Positions 26,151 to 34,484 are shown, counted from the stretch's first letter. The stretch is 64,000 bases of DNA from Paeniglutamicibacter sp. Y32M11 (GCF_019285735.1 NZ_CP079107.1:3596001-3660000), one strand, 5' to 3'. Translations and numbers: made by a program. The notes: generated from the letters alone by a model not told the origin.

Positions 26151-27362
26151 TCATTTTTCGCTGTTGGTCTGGAATCGCACGATGCGCTCGATGGCCTCGG
26201 TGACGGCGTCGTAGCCGGCAGCAAAGCTCAACCGCACATGCCGGTACCCACGCACTGGATCAAAATCGGTGCCCGGGACGATCGCCACCCCGGCATTTTC
26301 CAATAATGCGGCACAATACTGAGTTGAGTTTTCATAGGTCCCAAGTGCCTCACCCAGATCCGCGTAGAGATAGAAGGCTCCGTCAGCCGGCGCATGCTCG
26401 CCCCACCCCAGACGCTGAATCGAGCCAAGAATGGCGGCCCGGGTCCGCGCGAATTCGGCAACCCGAGTCTCCGCCTCGACGTAGGATTCCGCACTGAAGG
26501 CGGCCAACGCGGCGTATTGCGCGGGGGCCGGAGGACAGAGTGCCACGTTACCCGCCAGCGCGTCGACGGTGGGCAACATGTCGTCCGGGACCAGCGCCCA
26601 ACCCAACCGCCATCCAGTCATCCCCCAGTATTTTGAGAAGCTCGATATCACGATGGCGTTGGTGTCCAGCTCCCAGGCGCAGACCGAGCGTCTGGCTTCG
26701 ATCCCTGGCTGCGGGTAATCGATGCCATGGTAAATTTCATCGCTGATCAGTCGCACACCTCTGGCACTGCACCACGCCGTGAGCTCTGCCAGTTCGGCGC
26801 CGGTGACCATCGTTCCGGTCGGATTTGCCGGGGAAGCAAGCATCAACCCATCAAGCTCCCCATGTTCTTGCCAGGCCGCTTCCAACAAGGCAACAGTGGG
26901 CTGAAATCGCGAGACCGACCCGGCGTCCAGTTCAATGACCTCAATGCCCAGCGTGCGCAGAATATTGGCATAGGCGGGGTACCCGGGACGAGCCAGCGCC
27001 ACTTTGTCACCTGCGTTGAAAGCCGTGAGAAACGTGAGCATGAAGGCACCAGAGCTACCCGTTGTCACGGCGACGTTGCGAGCCGGAACATCAATGTCGT
27101 ACCAATGTTTGTAGTGCCCTGCAATTGCCGCACGCAGTTCAAGGATTCCCAGAGCGGGCGTGTAGGTCATGGGTGCGCCCGAGCCGTGAATTTCGGCCGC
27201 GCGCTGAGAAACCGCGGCGGGCGCTCCAGCATTTGGTTCACCGGCACACAGGGAAATGACATCTCTGCCCTGGGCGCGCAGCTGGGCCACCCTGTCCAGA
27301 ATATTCATGACCTCAAAGGCCGGAACCTTGGCCCGGTCTGCGACCTTCAAACTACGCTGCAT
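26151..27362 (-). CDS. Class I/II PLP aminotransferase (aspartate aminotransferase family)
   Basis: A 403-residue fold-type I aminotransferase: the cofactor segment VTTGSSGAFMLTFL, ASPANPTGTMV with the conserved Asn, LISDEIYHGIDY with the Asp/Tyr pair, and the Schiff-base lysine in SSFSKYWGMTGWRLGW. GGAGGAAC precedes the ATG directly. The amino acid specificity is not evident; the family includes aspartate, alanine and aromatic aminotransferases. It stands alone on the minus strand. Confidence 0.92.
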   Translation of the reverse strand: MQRSLKVADRAKVPAFEVMNILDRVAQLRAQGRDVISLCAGEPNAGAPAAVSQRAAEIHGSGAPMTYTPALGILELRAAIAGHYKHWYDIDVPARNVAVTTGSSGAFMLTFLTAFNAGDKVALARPGYPAYANILRTLGIEVIELDAGSVSRFQPTVALLEAAWQEHGELDGLMLASPANPTGTMVTGAELAELTAWCSARGVRLISDEIYHGIDYPQPGIEARRSVCAWELDTNAIVISSFSKYWGMTGWRLGWALVPDDMLPTVDALAGNVALCPPAPAQYAALAAFSAESYVEAETRVAEFARTRAAILGSIQRLGWGEHAPADGAFYLYADLGEALGTYENSTQYCAALLENAGVAIVPGTDFDPVRGYRHVRLSFAAGYDAVTEAIERIVRFQTNSEK

Positions 27363-27664
27363 TGTTCCTCCGAATCACTGGCTTCTGGATCAAGAGTGTC
27401 ACAGGCGTTGGTATTAACAAGATAGTGAAAAGCAAAGGATCCGACGTCGGCCCGATTTTCGGTTCGAAGAGTGCACACCCGGTGACCATGAATTTTTCCC
27501 GTTAATGTCCATGGACCGCTCGTCGCATGGGTCGTGTATCGCGGACGCGGATGCCATTGCATTGGTCTGCACACGGTATGCGTCACGCCTGAGCGTCCAT
27601 TGAAATAGAGCACGTTGGACTCGTAGTCGGCGCGTGGGCCATGGCCATCATGAGTCTCGGCCAT
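27347..27664 (-). CDS. Doubtful hypothetical protein (105 aa)
   Basis: An open frame directly upstream of the aminotransferase gene, overlapping it by 16 bases. The ATG at 27664 has only a weak ribosome site. The product is rich in His, Thr and Arg (WHPRPRYTTHATSGPWTLTG) and resembles nothing I know. Its composition is less biased than typical shadow frames, so a real orphan gene is possible. If it is not real, 27363-27915 is a non-coding gap of about 550 bases. Confidence 0.3.
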   Translation of the reverse strand: MAETHDGHGPRADYESNVLYFNGRSGVTHTVCRPMQWHPRPRYTTHATSGPWTLTGKIHGHRVCTLRTENRADVGSFAFHYLVNTNACDTLDPEASDSEEQCSVV

Positions 27665-27915
27665 TAATGACCAAACTTGTGGCAACATCCAACTCTCTGG
27701 AACCCTTCAACCAGCTCGGTCAATCCGAAGGGCGGTCGCTTCGCACGTGTCCCTCGAGCTTGGGCAGTCAGCCCACATCCTGAACCAATCCACTGCTTCG
27801 GAGCGGTCCCCCCGAGCCTTCGCCGAATGTTGGCGGCCAACGCGGTCCATCACAAGTATCGGAGCCCGCGAACGGTTCAGAAAACGCCACATCACTCAAC
27901 GTCACCCAAGGAGGG

Positions 27916-28200
27916 TCAGGCGGCAATTTGTTCTTGGCTTTTCTGAGGGAGCAAAGGCGCAGGGGTCCAATATTCGTGGAAACCGCGGGTTGTCATATCC
28001 GTGTAGACGTTATCGATCAGATATTGGCCGCCACAGTTGGAGGGGTTAATGCCGTGGGCATGGCGGGCAGTGATGTCGGCAGCAGTTTGGGCGATATGAA
28101 TGCTGTGGGCTGACCCAATCCAGATGCTGCCGTGGTAGACGAGCCAAGAGGGGCTAGCGTAGGGGTTTTTGCGGACGATGGTATGGATAGGGGTTTGCAT
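27916..28200 (-). CDS. Small hypothetical protein (94 aa)
   Basis: A short protein starting at ATG 28200, eight bases after AGGAA; the longer in-frame extension is Pro/Gln-rich and looks untranslated. It reads MQTPIHTIVRKNPYASPSWL and continues with HIAQTAADITARHAHGINPS and a Gln-rich end. Codon use is more AT-tolerant than its neighbours, which may mean an acquired or weakly expressed gene. No family recognised. Confidence 0.5.
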   Translation of the reverse strand: MQTPIHTIVRKNPYASPSWLVYHGSIWIGSAHSIHIAQTAADITARHAHGINPSNCGGQYLIDNVYTDMTTRGFHEYWTPAPLLPQKSQEQIAA

Positions 28201-28381
28201 GGTGTGTTCCTGCCGGGGTGGAGGATGGGTGGGGATGGTTTGTACTTTGCTCGTCAAGATGTCGCCTTCCTGATGATTATTCGTAGCCGTGGGTATTCCG
28301 GTTGCCACTGAAACCCACTGATTTCATCGACTTTTCTTCGGAGTCGACTTGGGTCGGTATGATCGGCAGAACTTTTAACGC

Positions 28382-28421
28382 CCGAGGGCCCCGCCGACAC
28401 AATTGCCGGCGGGGCCCTCGG
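28382..28421 (-). terminator. Terminator after the thioredoxin gene
   Basis: A perfect 15-bp GC-rich stem (28382-28396 with 28407-28421) lies 20 bases past the thioredoxin stop. On the minus strand GCGTTAAAAGTT follows, a weak T content, so efficiency is uncertain. Confidence 0.65.
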
Positions 28422-28441
28422 AGTCTTCTTGGTGCCTTAAG

Positions 28442-28807
28442 TTATGCGGTGGCGCTGGCGGCGATGTCCTTTTTGATGGCGTCCATGTCCAGACCCTGAA
28501 CTTGTCCGATCAGGTCCTCCAACGCTTCAGCAGGCAGCGCGCCCGGCTGCGAGAAAACGAGGATCCCGTCCCGGAATGCCATCAGAGTGGGAATCGAGGT
28601 GATGTTGGCTGCTGCAGCTAGTCCTTGCTCGGCTTCGGTGTCGATCTTGCCGAAGGTAATGTCAGGGTACTTTTCGCTTGCTGCTTCAAAAACGGGTGCA
28701 AAATTGCGGCAGGGACCGCACCACGCGGCCCAAAAATCCACGAAGACGGTACCCGGAGAGGTGATGGTTGGTTCAAAGTTCTTTGCTGTCAGTTCTATGG
28801 AAGCCAT
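28442..28807 (-). CDS. trxA: Thioredoxin
   Basis: A 121-residue thioredoxin with the redox motif WCGPC (Trp29-Cys33), FVDFWAAWCGPC, and the cis-proline segment TSIPTLMAF. It reduces protein disulfides in the cytoplasm; no signal peptide is present. The ATG at 28807 follows AAGGGA. The C-terminal LDMDAIKKDIAA tail is slightly longer than in E. coli TrxA. It is divergent from a 38-residue Cys-rich protein gene. Being a secondary, stand-alone thioredoxin (no reductase adjacent), the symbol is a family name rather than a proven orthologue. Confidence 0.9.
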   Translation of the reverse strand: MASIELTAKNFEPTITSPGTVFVDFWAAWCGPCRNFAPVFEAASEKYPDITFGKIDTEAEQGLAAAANITSIPTLMAFRDGILVFSQPGALPAEALEDLIGQVQGLDMDAIKKDIAASATA

Positions 28808-28929
28808 AGATGTTCTGTCCCTTCGAGAGAGGTGTCCGCGGACTCCGTATCGAATCCTCAAATGGCATAACGATACCCGCGGAGGTAAAATTCCGTTCAG
28901 TATCTGTAAACCTTTGAGGGAGTCACCAC

Positions 28930-29046
28930 ATGTGTAAAAAAGTCACCTGCGACAGCTGTGCCAAGCCAACCTGGGCAGGCTGCGGCGAACACATCGAAGA
29001 CGCTCTTGGTGATGTTGCCATTGCGGATCGCTGCAACTGCAACTAA
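28930..29046 (+). CDS. Small Cys-rich conserved protein (38 aa)
   Basis: Starting at ATG 28930, seven bases after GAGGGAG, there are 38 codons and a TAA. The product begins MCKKVTCDSCAKPTWAGCGE and ends in CNCN. A CxxC pair, TWAGCG and a C-terminal Cys pair match a widespread family of tiny proteins (MCxKVTCxxCxKxTWxGCGxH) found in many actinobacteria and proteobacteria. Seven Cys and one His in 38 residues strongly suggest zinc binding; no function is established. It is divergent from thioredoxin and followed by a hairpin. Confidence 0.85.
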   Translation: MCKKVTCDSCAKPTWAGCGEHIEDALGDVAIADRCNCN

Positions 29047-29061
29047 TCGACGTTTCTCCAC

Positions 29062-29100
29062 CAGTGGGCCCCCGCATTGCCGGGGCCCACTGCCATTCTC
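29062..29100 (+). terminator. Terminator after the Cys-rich small gene
   Basis: CAGTGGGCCCC (29062-29072) pairs with GGGGCCCACTG (29082-29092), followed by CCATTCTC. It begins 15 bases after the stop codon, supporting the reality of the 38-residue gene. Confidence 0.72.
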
Positions 29101-29446
29101 AGGACGTTGTTGTACACGTCGTGCCGGGTTCGGATGATGGTCTCGACACATCGGCTGAGGCGGAATGCCCGATTCGAGGCCTTCGGCACTTGGGGCATCT
29201 CGGTTGACGTCACAACATGGACACATTTTGTCCTTCGCCATCAGGCACGACCGGTGTCGTTCGCAGAATATTCCGTCAGATGTACGGTTTTTAGTAGCAA
29301 ATGATCGATGGTGGCAATTTGGCGAAATGGGAACCGTTTATGCTGCCTTTTTCCGAATCTTCTACCGGACGGGCTTATTCCCAACGAATGGGCTTTACTA
29401 ATAGGGATGCCTATGGGGGGCACGTCTAGCGTGAGGAAATGAATAA
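29101..29446. other. 346-bp region upstream of the SipW/TasA-like operon
   Basis: No gene is supported here. It must hold the operon promoter; TTACTAATAGG near 29394-29404 could be a -10 region but has no clear -35 partner. Short inverted repeats GGACA-CATTT-TGTCC (29221-29235 region) and CCCA-ACGAA-TGGG upstream may be regulatory. The stretch is more AT-rich than its surroundings. Confidence 0.4.
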
Positions 29447-29992
29447 ATGAAAAAGGTAACAAAGGCGACTATCGCCGCTGCGGCCGCAGGTGTATTGCTG
29501 GTTGGTGGCGCTGGCACAGTCGCGCTGTGGTCCGACTCAATGGATGTCGATCCAGGCGCGGTGAGCACCGGTCACCTGACGCTCGATGCTTCCGCGGCCG
29601 GAACATGGACCGACGAGACCGAGGGTGCGGCAATCACCACGTTCCGTCCTGGCACGGACCACCTGGTCCCGGGCGACACCATCGTCTACACCCAGAACGT
29701 CATCATCGGCGCAGACGGCAAAAACCTTAAGGGTGAGCTGACCGCTACCGGCCTGACTGGCGGTACTGCAGTTCTCCCCGCCGACGTTTCCGTCGATGTT
29801 GCTGTTGCAGACTCGGCAGTCGGCCTGAGCCAAGACGGTGAAATTATTACCTTTGGCGAGGCTGACACCTACACCGTGCCGGTGACCGTTACGGTGGCGT
29901 TTGCCCCATCTGCGGTGGGATCCATGGATGAACTTGTCGATCTGGGAAGTATGACGCTGACGCTGAACCAGGTTGCGCCCGTTCAGCCTTAA
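29447..29992 (+). CDS. Alternate-type (SipW-dependent) signal peptide protein, TasA/CalY-like, gene 1
   Basis: A 181-residue exported protein. The signal region MKKVTKATIAAAAAGVLLVG ends in GTVALWSDS (Ala26-Leu27-Trp28), the pattern of SipW-cleaved substrates, followed by the VSTGHLTLD segment shared with TasA/CalY-like matrix proteins. The rest is a beta-rich domain (TFRPGTDHLVPGDTIVYTQNV) lacking Cys. SipW substrates in Bacillus form extracellular fibres; here assembly into surface fibres is inference. It is the first gene of a six-gene operon and is followed 20 bases later by a similar gene. Confidence 0.88.
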   Translation: MKKVTKATIAAAAAGVLLVGGAGTVALWSDSMDVDPGAVSTGHLTLDASAAGTWTDETEGAAITTFRPGTDHLVPGDTIVYTQNVIIGADGKNLKGELTATGLTGGTAVLPADVSVDVAVADSAVGLSQDGEIITFGEADTYTVPVTVTVAFAPSAVGSMDELVDLGSMTLTLNQVAPVQP

Positions 29993-30011
29993 CTTCGGCA
30001 CAGGTTCCTAT

Positions 30012-30596
30012 TTGCCTAAACAGCTGAAGGTCGCCGTTGTAGCGGCCGTGCTTTTGGTGCTCCTTATGAGCGCCCAGGGCACGGCCGCCCTTTGGCGTGC
30101 CGATGGAACGATCGATGCTGGCACCGTCAGCACCGGCAACATGCACCTACTGGCCGGCAGTGGACCGGCTACCAAGCAGAACTATGAGTTCACCGACCTC
30201 GACGGTGCCAACTTAGTACCGGGCCAGTTTGTCCAGGCACCACTGACCATCACCAACAGTGGCACTACGGACTTGGACTACAACTTGACCGGTGCCACCA
30301 CTTTGCCAGCTTCCCCAACTCTTGCGGACACTGCCTTAGCGGAGTTCAGCACACTGACCATCGCGGCGGGCTTGAGCGCGACAGAATGCAGCGCTCGTAA
30401 CACGCTGACGGCGCCGTTGTACAAGGGGCCAGCCGTCGAGGTGGCCACATTCGTTCAAGCTCGTGCCCTGACCACAACCACCGACTCTAACTCCGAGGTT
30501 TTGTGTGTTCGTGTAGAAATCCTTCCGTCAGCACCACAGACCGCGGCCGGTGGCCGCCTCAACCTCGTCTTGAATTTCACGGGGCAACAACAATGA
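30012..30596 (+). CDS. Alternate-type (SipW-dependent) signal peptide protein, gene 2
   Basis: A 194-residue exported protein related in plan to the gene before it: signal region MPKQLKVAVVAAVLLVLLMS, then TAALWRADG with Ala-Leu-Trp at residues 26-28, exactly the spacing of the first gene, then VSTGNMHLLAG. The body has LVPGQFVQAPLTITNSGTTD, a beta-sandwich-like segment, and two Cys (TECSARN, VLCVRV) that could form a disulfide. I chose TTG at 30012, which begins the signal; TTG at 29973 would overlap the first gene. Its stop overlaps the signal peptidase start (ATGA). Confidence 0.82.
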   Translation: MPKQLKVAVVAAVLLVLLMSAQGTAALWRADGTIDAGTVSTGNMHLLAGSGPATKQNYEFTDLDGANLVPGQFVQAPLTITNSGTTDLDYNLTGATTLPASPTLADTALAEFSTLTIAAGLSATECSARNTLTAPLYKGPAVEVATFVQARALTTTTDSNSEVLCVRVEILPSAPQTAAGGRLNLVLNFTGQQQ

Positions 30597-31162
30597 CCGC
30601 TCCAACACGTGCCCAGTTACGCCGTGAACGTGAGAAGACCGGGGTGCTCTGGTGGGTCGGTCAGACGGCATCATATCTAGCGCTCTTTACCGTCTTGACA
30701 TTGCTCGCCGTCATGATTGTGATCCCGCGATTGGGCGGCGCCACACCGTACACGGTTTTGACCGGATCCATGCGTCCGGGCTTGCCTCCGGGTCACCTCA
30801 TCGTGGTTCGTGCCGTTGACCCCAACGAAATCCGCGCCGGAGACGTGGTGACCTACCAGGTCAAATCCGGCGAACCTGGAGTCGTGACCCACCGGGTGGT
30901 GGGTGTAAGCACCACGACAGGCGGCGAACAACGCTTCATTCTCCGCGGCGACGCCAACAACACCAACGACGCGCCTATCCTGCCGGAACAGATCCGCGGG
31001 AGCCTTTGGTATTCGCTGCCGTTGTTGGGATATGTCAATTCAGCAATCACAGGACAGCAACGTTCCTGGCTGACGTGGCTCGCTATCGGAGGTCTGCTCA
31101 CGTACTCGGTCGTGATGATTGTCGGCGCCTGGCGCGACAAACGACGGCAGGAATCACCATGA
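30593..31162 (+). CDS. Signal peptidase I, SipW (ER) type
   Basis: A 189-residue membrane peptidase. The first membrane segment is about residues 22-46. The nucleophile is Ser59 in LTGSMRPGLPPGHLIVV, and His100 in VVTHRVVGV replaces the usual lysine, the mark of the ER/SipW branch; RGDANNTND is the conserved box E region. A second membrane segment lies near the C-terminus (WLTWLAIGGLLTYSVVMIVG), as in SipW. It should cleave the Ala-x-Trp type signal sequences encoded on both sides. It overlaps the preceding and following genes as ATGA, so translation is coupled. Confidence 0.92.
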   Translation: MTAPTRAQLRREREKTGVLWWVGQTASYLALFTVLTLLAVMIVIPRLGGATPYTVLTGSMRPGLPPGHLIVVRAVDPNEIRAGDVVTYQVKSGEPGVVTHRVVGVSTTTGGEQRFILRGDANNTNDAPILPEQIRGSLWYSLPLLGYVNSAITGQQRSWLTWLAIGGLLTYSVVMIVGAWRDKRRQESP

Positions 31163-31770
31163 TAAATCAGCGACTTTTTCCCCACCTGCTACTCGGGACG
31201 GTAGTTCTCCTGTGCCTCGGGATGGCACCGAGCGCCGCACATGGAGCACCGCCCGCAGCAGGCGAAGTAGGACTGAGCTACAGCACCGATGGAGTGAATT
31301 ATTCGAGCTCTCCCCCGCAGATCTTCTCATCCATGCCCCGATTTGTCCCGGGCGACGAGGCTCACGCCCGCTTATGGATCCGCAACGCCCGAGCCGATGC
31401 AGTGGATATCTCCGTGCAGCCAAGCCAGCCCGGCGTTTCGGGCGTGAAACTGACTCCCAGCTATTCAGGGATGACAGGGCTGGACGCAGGCACTTTATCC
31501 GCCATCTCGCTATGGGCTTCGCTCCCCCTCACTGCATCAAACCGTACACAAAACCAAACAACCGATAATCTGCGGTTGCGACTGAATGCACAAGCTGCGG
31601 TTCAGGAAGCGAATACGCCGCCTGTGTCGCCGGGCGAATTGGGCGAAACTCGCTTCGCCAGTGGAATCTTTTCACTGATTCTTGGCAAGCTTGGCGTGGA
31701 CGGCGTGCTGTATGCAAAGTCCAGGCGTCGTACGAACCAAGAGCCCACGATGGAAGGTGACCAGTCATGA
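31159..31770 (+). CDS. Secreted protein of the SipW operon, unknown function
   Basis: A 203-residue protein with an ordinary signal peptide (LFPHLLLGTVVLLCLGMAPS, cleavage near AHGA), unlike the SipW-type signals of its neighbours. The mature part contains GLSYSTDGVNYSSSPPQIF and FVPGDEAHARLWIRNARADAVDISV, suggesting a beta-sandwich. It could be an accessory or chaperone-like factor for the fibre-type proteins; this is inference from operon position only. It overlaps both flanking genes by four bases. Confidence 0.78.
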   Translation: MINQRLFPHLLLGTVVLLCLGMAPSAAHGAPPAAGEVGLSYSTDGVNYSSSPPQIFSSMPRFVPGDEAHARLWIRNARADAVDISVQPSQPGVSGVKLTPSYSGMTGLDAGTLSAISLWASLPLTASNRTQNQTTDNLRLRLNAQAAVQEANTPPVSPGELGETRFASGIFSLILGKLGVDGVLYAKSRRRTNQEPTMEGDQS

Positions 31771-32336
31771 GCAGACGAGGGATGCAGGTCAAGGCTCTGC
31801 TGTCCATGGGAATTTTGGTCGGGTTCGGTGCAGTTTCGACGCTTGCGGCATGGACGGGGACGGCCACCGCCACGGCAGAAATTAGCGCTGCCAAGGTGTC
31901 GCTGGGCGTTGGAGAAATGGCCGGTGCAACATCCAACGATTACATAGTGCCCATCACCGGAGCCAATTGGTATCCTGGAATGAATCAGGCAGCACTGGTG
32001 GTCGTCACAAACACCAGTCCCATCGCGGTGCCCCTCTCGATTACGGGAAGCGTGCCGGATACGGGGACCAACACCCTCGGCAACGCCTTGAGCGTGGTGG
32101 TAAAGGCGGGTGGGTCAGTCGACGGGACGGCACCGGCCGCCACCTGTTCTGGCACTTTGGTAATCAACAAATCGGCCGGGGCAGATTTCCCTACGGCTAC
32201 TTCCCGTCCCACTTTGGCACCGGGTGCCAGCGAAACCCTTTGTGTGCAATATTCTCTTCCGGCCACCGCATCCAACACATTGCAGGGAAAATCAACCACC
32301 GTGAAACTGACGTTCACCGCAACGGTTGGGTCCTGA
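31767..32336 (+). CDS. Alternate-type (SipW-dependent) signal peptide protein, gene 3
   Basis: A 189-residue exported protein with signal MSRRGMQVKALLSMGILVGF and the cleavage region STLAAWTGTATATAEISAAK (Ala-Ala-Trp at 27-29), matching the Ala-x-Trp pattern of the two earlier substrates. The body includes NWYPGMNQAALVVVTNTSPIAVPLSI and two Cys (AATCSGTL, ETLCVQY), as in gene 2, and ends in a strand-like TTVKLTFTATVGS. It overlaps the upstream gene by ATGA and is followed one base later by the second signal peptidase gene. Confidence 0.83.
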   Translation: MSRRGMQVKALLSMGILVGFGAVSTLAAWTGTATATAEISAAKVSLGVGEMAGATSNDYIVPITGANWYPGMNQAALVVVTNTSPIAVPLSITGSVPDTGTNTLGNALSVVVKAGGSVDGTAPAATCSGTLVINKSAGADFPTATSRPTLAPGASETLCVQYSLPATASNTLQGKSTTVKLTFTATVGS

Positions 32337-32337
32337 C

Positions 32338-33471
32338 ATGCGAGGCGAGAACCGGCATCACAAGTATCAGTACGTTACTGAGCGCTGGCATCGTTGGGCA
32401 CTCAATTTTGGCGCGGTCCTCGGATCGTTGTGTCTGATCCTCGCCGCCTTGACCTTCATGTTTGGGCTCAAGCCCCTGATCTTTGCCTCCGGATCCATGG
32501 GGCCTCAGATTCCAACGGGGTCACTCGGTATTGCAGTGCCAACGCCTGTTGCCGAGGTGTCGCTTGGTCAGGTGGTGTCGGTCGTGACGAGCGAGGGCAC
32601 AAGAATCACGCACCGCGTGCTGGAGAATCGTCCAGAAGGTTTGGTACTGAAGGGCGATGCCAACGCCGTGGCCGATCTTCAGCCCTACGCGGTCGCCGAC
32701 GCGGACCGGCTCTTGTTCAGCATTCCACTGCTGGGCTACGTGGTGAGCTGGTTCAGCCAGCCCTGGGCGTTCTTCCTCGGCGGACTTCTGTGTGCCTACT
32801 TGTTGTACGTGGCGTTCCTCAGGCCCGAATCTGGAAATTCTGCTGGGGACGATGATCGAGGGGAAGCGTCAGTTGATGCTTCCGTCGAGACCGCCCCCGA
32901 GCAAAGTTCCGACCCGGGATGGTGGCGCCGCACTTTTGTGCGAACGGGTACGGTGCTCGCCGTGCTCGCGCTTGTGGCCGGACTCGGACTCAACACGCAT
33001 GTGGAACGCACTCAAGCTGCGTTTCATGGATCAGCGATTGCAAGCGCTGGAGTTACCGCAGCCTTGGCAACTAGGCCGGTGTCCGCGACGTGCGCGAATC
33101 TCGTCAACAACAAAAATACGATCAAGTTTACGTGGTCCAGTCCCCCCACTGTTCCCACGAAATATCGCGTGGAGGTGGTCCAAACAACTAAATCCGGAGG
33201 GACCATGGTCGGTGGAAAGTCCGGCAGCGTAGAGATCGATGGGACGGCTACATCCTACGAGACGAGTAACGCCAACTCGACTGATCTATTGGGTTCGCTC
33301 CTGGGGATCTTACTGGGGTACGACATGTATTTCACCGTATCGATTACATCCCTCTACGGAAGCAAATGGTCTTCGACACCCGTAACGTTTGCCGGCGTTA
33401 ACGCTACAGCGCCGACCCTGCTCATTCTGGGTGAATACAAATTGACGTGCCCAGCTAATCCGACCGCTTGA
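32338..33471 (+). CDS. Signal peptidase I fused to a SipW-type substrate-like domain
   Basis: A 377-residue protein of unusual build. Residues 1-165 are a SipW-type signal peptidase: membrane segment at about 22-43, nucleophile Ser53 in ASGSMGPQIPTG, base His92 in ITHRVLEN, KGDANAVAD, and a second membrane segment at about 135-160. After an acidic linker comes a new signal-like unit, RRTFVRTGTVLAVLALVAGL, leading to RTQAAFHGSAIASAG (Ala-Ala-Phe at 227-229), the same pattern as the operon's exported substrates, then a 130-residue ectodomain with TIKFTWSSPPTVPTKYRVEV resembling a fibronectin-like strand. The enzyme may cleave its own C-terminal domain free. The gene is continuous with no frameshift. 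It closes the operon. Confidence 0.85.
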   Translation: MRGENRHHKYQYVTERWHRWALNFGAVLGSLCLILAALTFMFGLKPLIFASGSMGPQIPTGSLGIAVPTPVAEVSLGQVVSVVTSEGTRITHRVLENRPEGLVLKGDANAVADLQPYAVADADRLLFSIPLLGYVVSWFSQPWAFFLGGLLCAYLLYVAFLRPESGNSAGDDDRGEASVDASVETAPEQSSDPGWWRRTFVRTGTVLAVLALVAGLGLNTHVERTQAAFHGSAIASAGVTAALATRPVSATCANLVNNKNTIKFTWSSPPTVPTKYRVEVVQTTKSGGTMVGGKSGSVEIDGTATSYETSNANSTDLLGSLLGILLGYDMYFTVSITSLYGSKWSSTPVTFAGVNATAPTLLILGEYKLTCPANPTA

Positions 33472-33689
33472 ACCATTTAGCTAGCCGTGCTGTCTCATAC
33501 AAGAGTCAAGCTCCTTGGACGCCATCCGTCAGCATCGCGAAGTTTCCGACGCCAGTAGCTTTTCAAGCCAACGCATTGGCAGTCTGATTACCTCGTTCTG
33601 ATTAACACTCACCATGTTCATGCTTGGGGCATCACCTGCAATTGGGTTAGCTCCTTCGGTTCGCGCTTCACCGATCACATGCCAGGTGC

Positions 33690-34484
33690 CTAGCGACCAT
33701 CGAGTCGTTTGAGGTAGTACCTCATGGGAAGGTGTCGAATCGCGCGCGGCAATACACGCACGGCCATGCGGGCACACCGCAGCACCCATTCCAGCCGGCG
33801 TTGCAGACGCTCACTGAAATTGAAGCCGTACATGGTGCGAACGTCGTGCGGCAAGAGACCAATGCTGACGAATCTGGCCAGCGGCATCACCAAACGGATC
33901 CAGAGCGGTGCGTGCTTGGCAACCAACAGCTCATGAGCGACCTGACGCACACGAGCATCAACTTCCAGCCTCGCGCTGGCTTCTGCCCAATAGACCGCGA
34001 AGTCGGCTCGGGTGGCCGGCCACAGGTGCGCTGGCATCCCCAGCTCGGTGCCCAGGCGCGCATAATCGCGATACAGTTCCTCGGCCGTGTCATCATCAAG
34101 TGCAGGGAATACTGCCTGCTGAATGATCATGGCCGAGTCGTACAGGGTGGCGGCCACCCATAACTGCAGTTTCGGATCACGCGCCGAGTAGGCCGGGTGA
34201 GATCCGTCCTTGGCGGCCGGCGCCCTAACCGGTGCATGGGCCGCGTGCACGATCGCACGAACCTTGGCACGTTGTTCGTCGGTGCCGTTGCTCAAGGCAT
34301 AAATGTAGGTCAGGGTGCCGTTGAGTCGACCTAACGGGTTGCTGGCAAAGTTTGAATGCTGCGCCACCCCATGGCCAACTCCGGGCATCGCCAGCTGCAA
34401 CAGAATAGCGCGTCCACCTCCCAAGAGATACACGCTCTCCGGGGCGTAGTGGGCAAGAATTCCCTGCTCGCTGGGCTGATTCAT
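33690..34484 (-). CDS. Oxygenase MpaB family protein (DUF2236)
   Basis: A 264-residue helical protein of the MpaB/latex-clearing-protein superfamily: ESVYLLGGGRAILLQLAMPGVGHGVAQHS with the putative haem-contact His, VRAIVHAAHAPVR, and LWVAATLYDSAMIIQQAVF. Members bind b-type haem and some cleave polyisoprenoids; the substrate here is unknown. No signal peptide is present. It is a single gene facing the SipW operon and separated from the upstream DUF808 gene by about 110 bases. Confidence 0.85.
   Translation of the reverse strand: MNQPSEQGILAHYAPESVYLLGGGRAILLQLAMPGVGHGVAQHSNFASNPLGRLNGTLTYIYALSNGTDEQRAKVRAIVHAAHAPVRAPAAKDGSHPAYSARDPKLQLWVAATLYDSAMIIQQAVFPALDDDTAEELYRDYARLGTELGMPAHLWPATRADFAVYWAEASARLEVDARVRQVAHELLVAKHAPLWIRLVMPLARFVSIGLLPHDVRTMYGFNFSERLQRRLEWVLRCARMAVRVLPRAIRHLPMRYYLKRLDGR

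Noticed and set aside
28897-29241. Minus-strand frame of 114 residues over the Cys-rich small gene
   Set aside because: It lies antisense to the well-supported 38-residue gene and its terminator, and has no ribosome site of its own.
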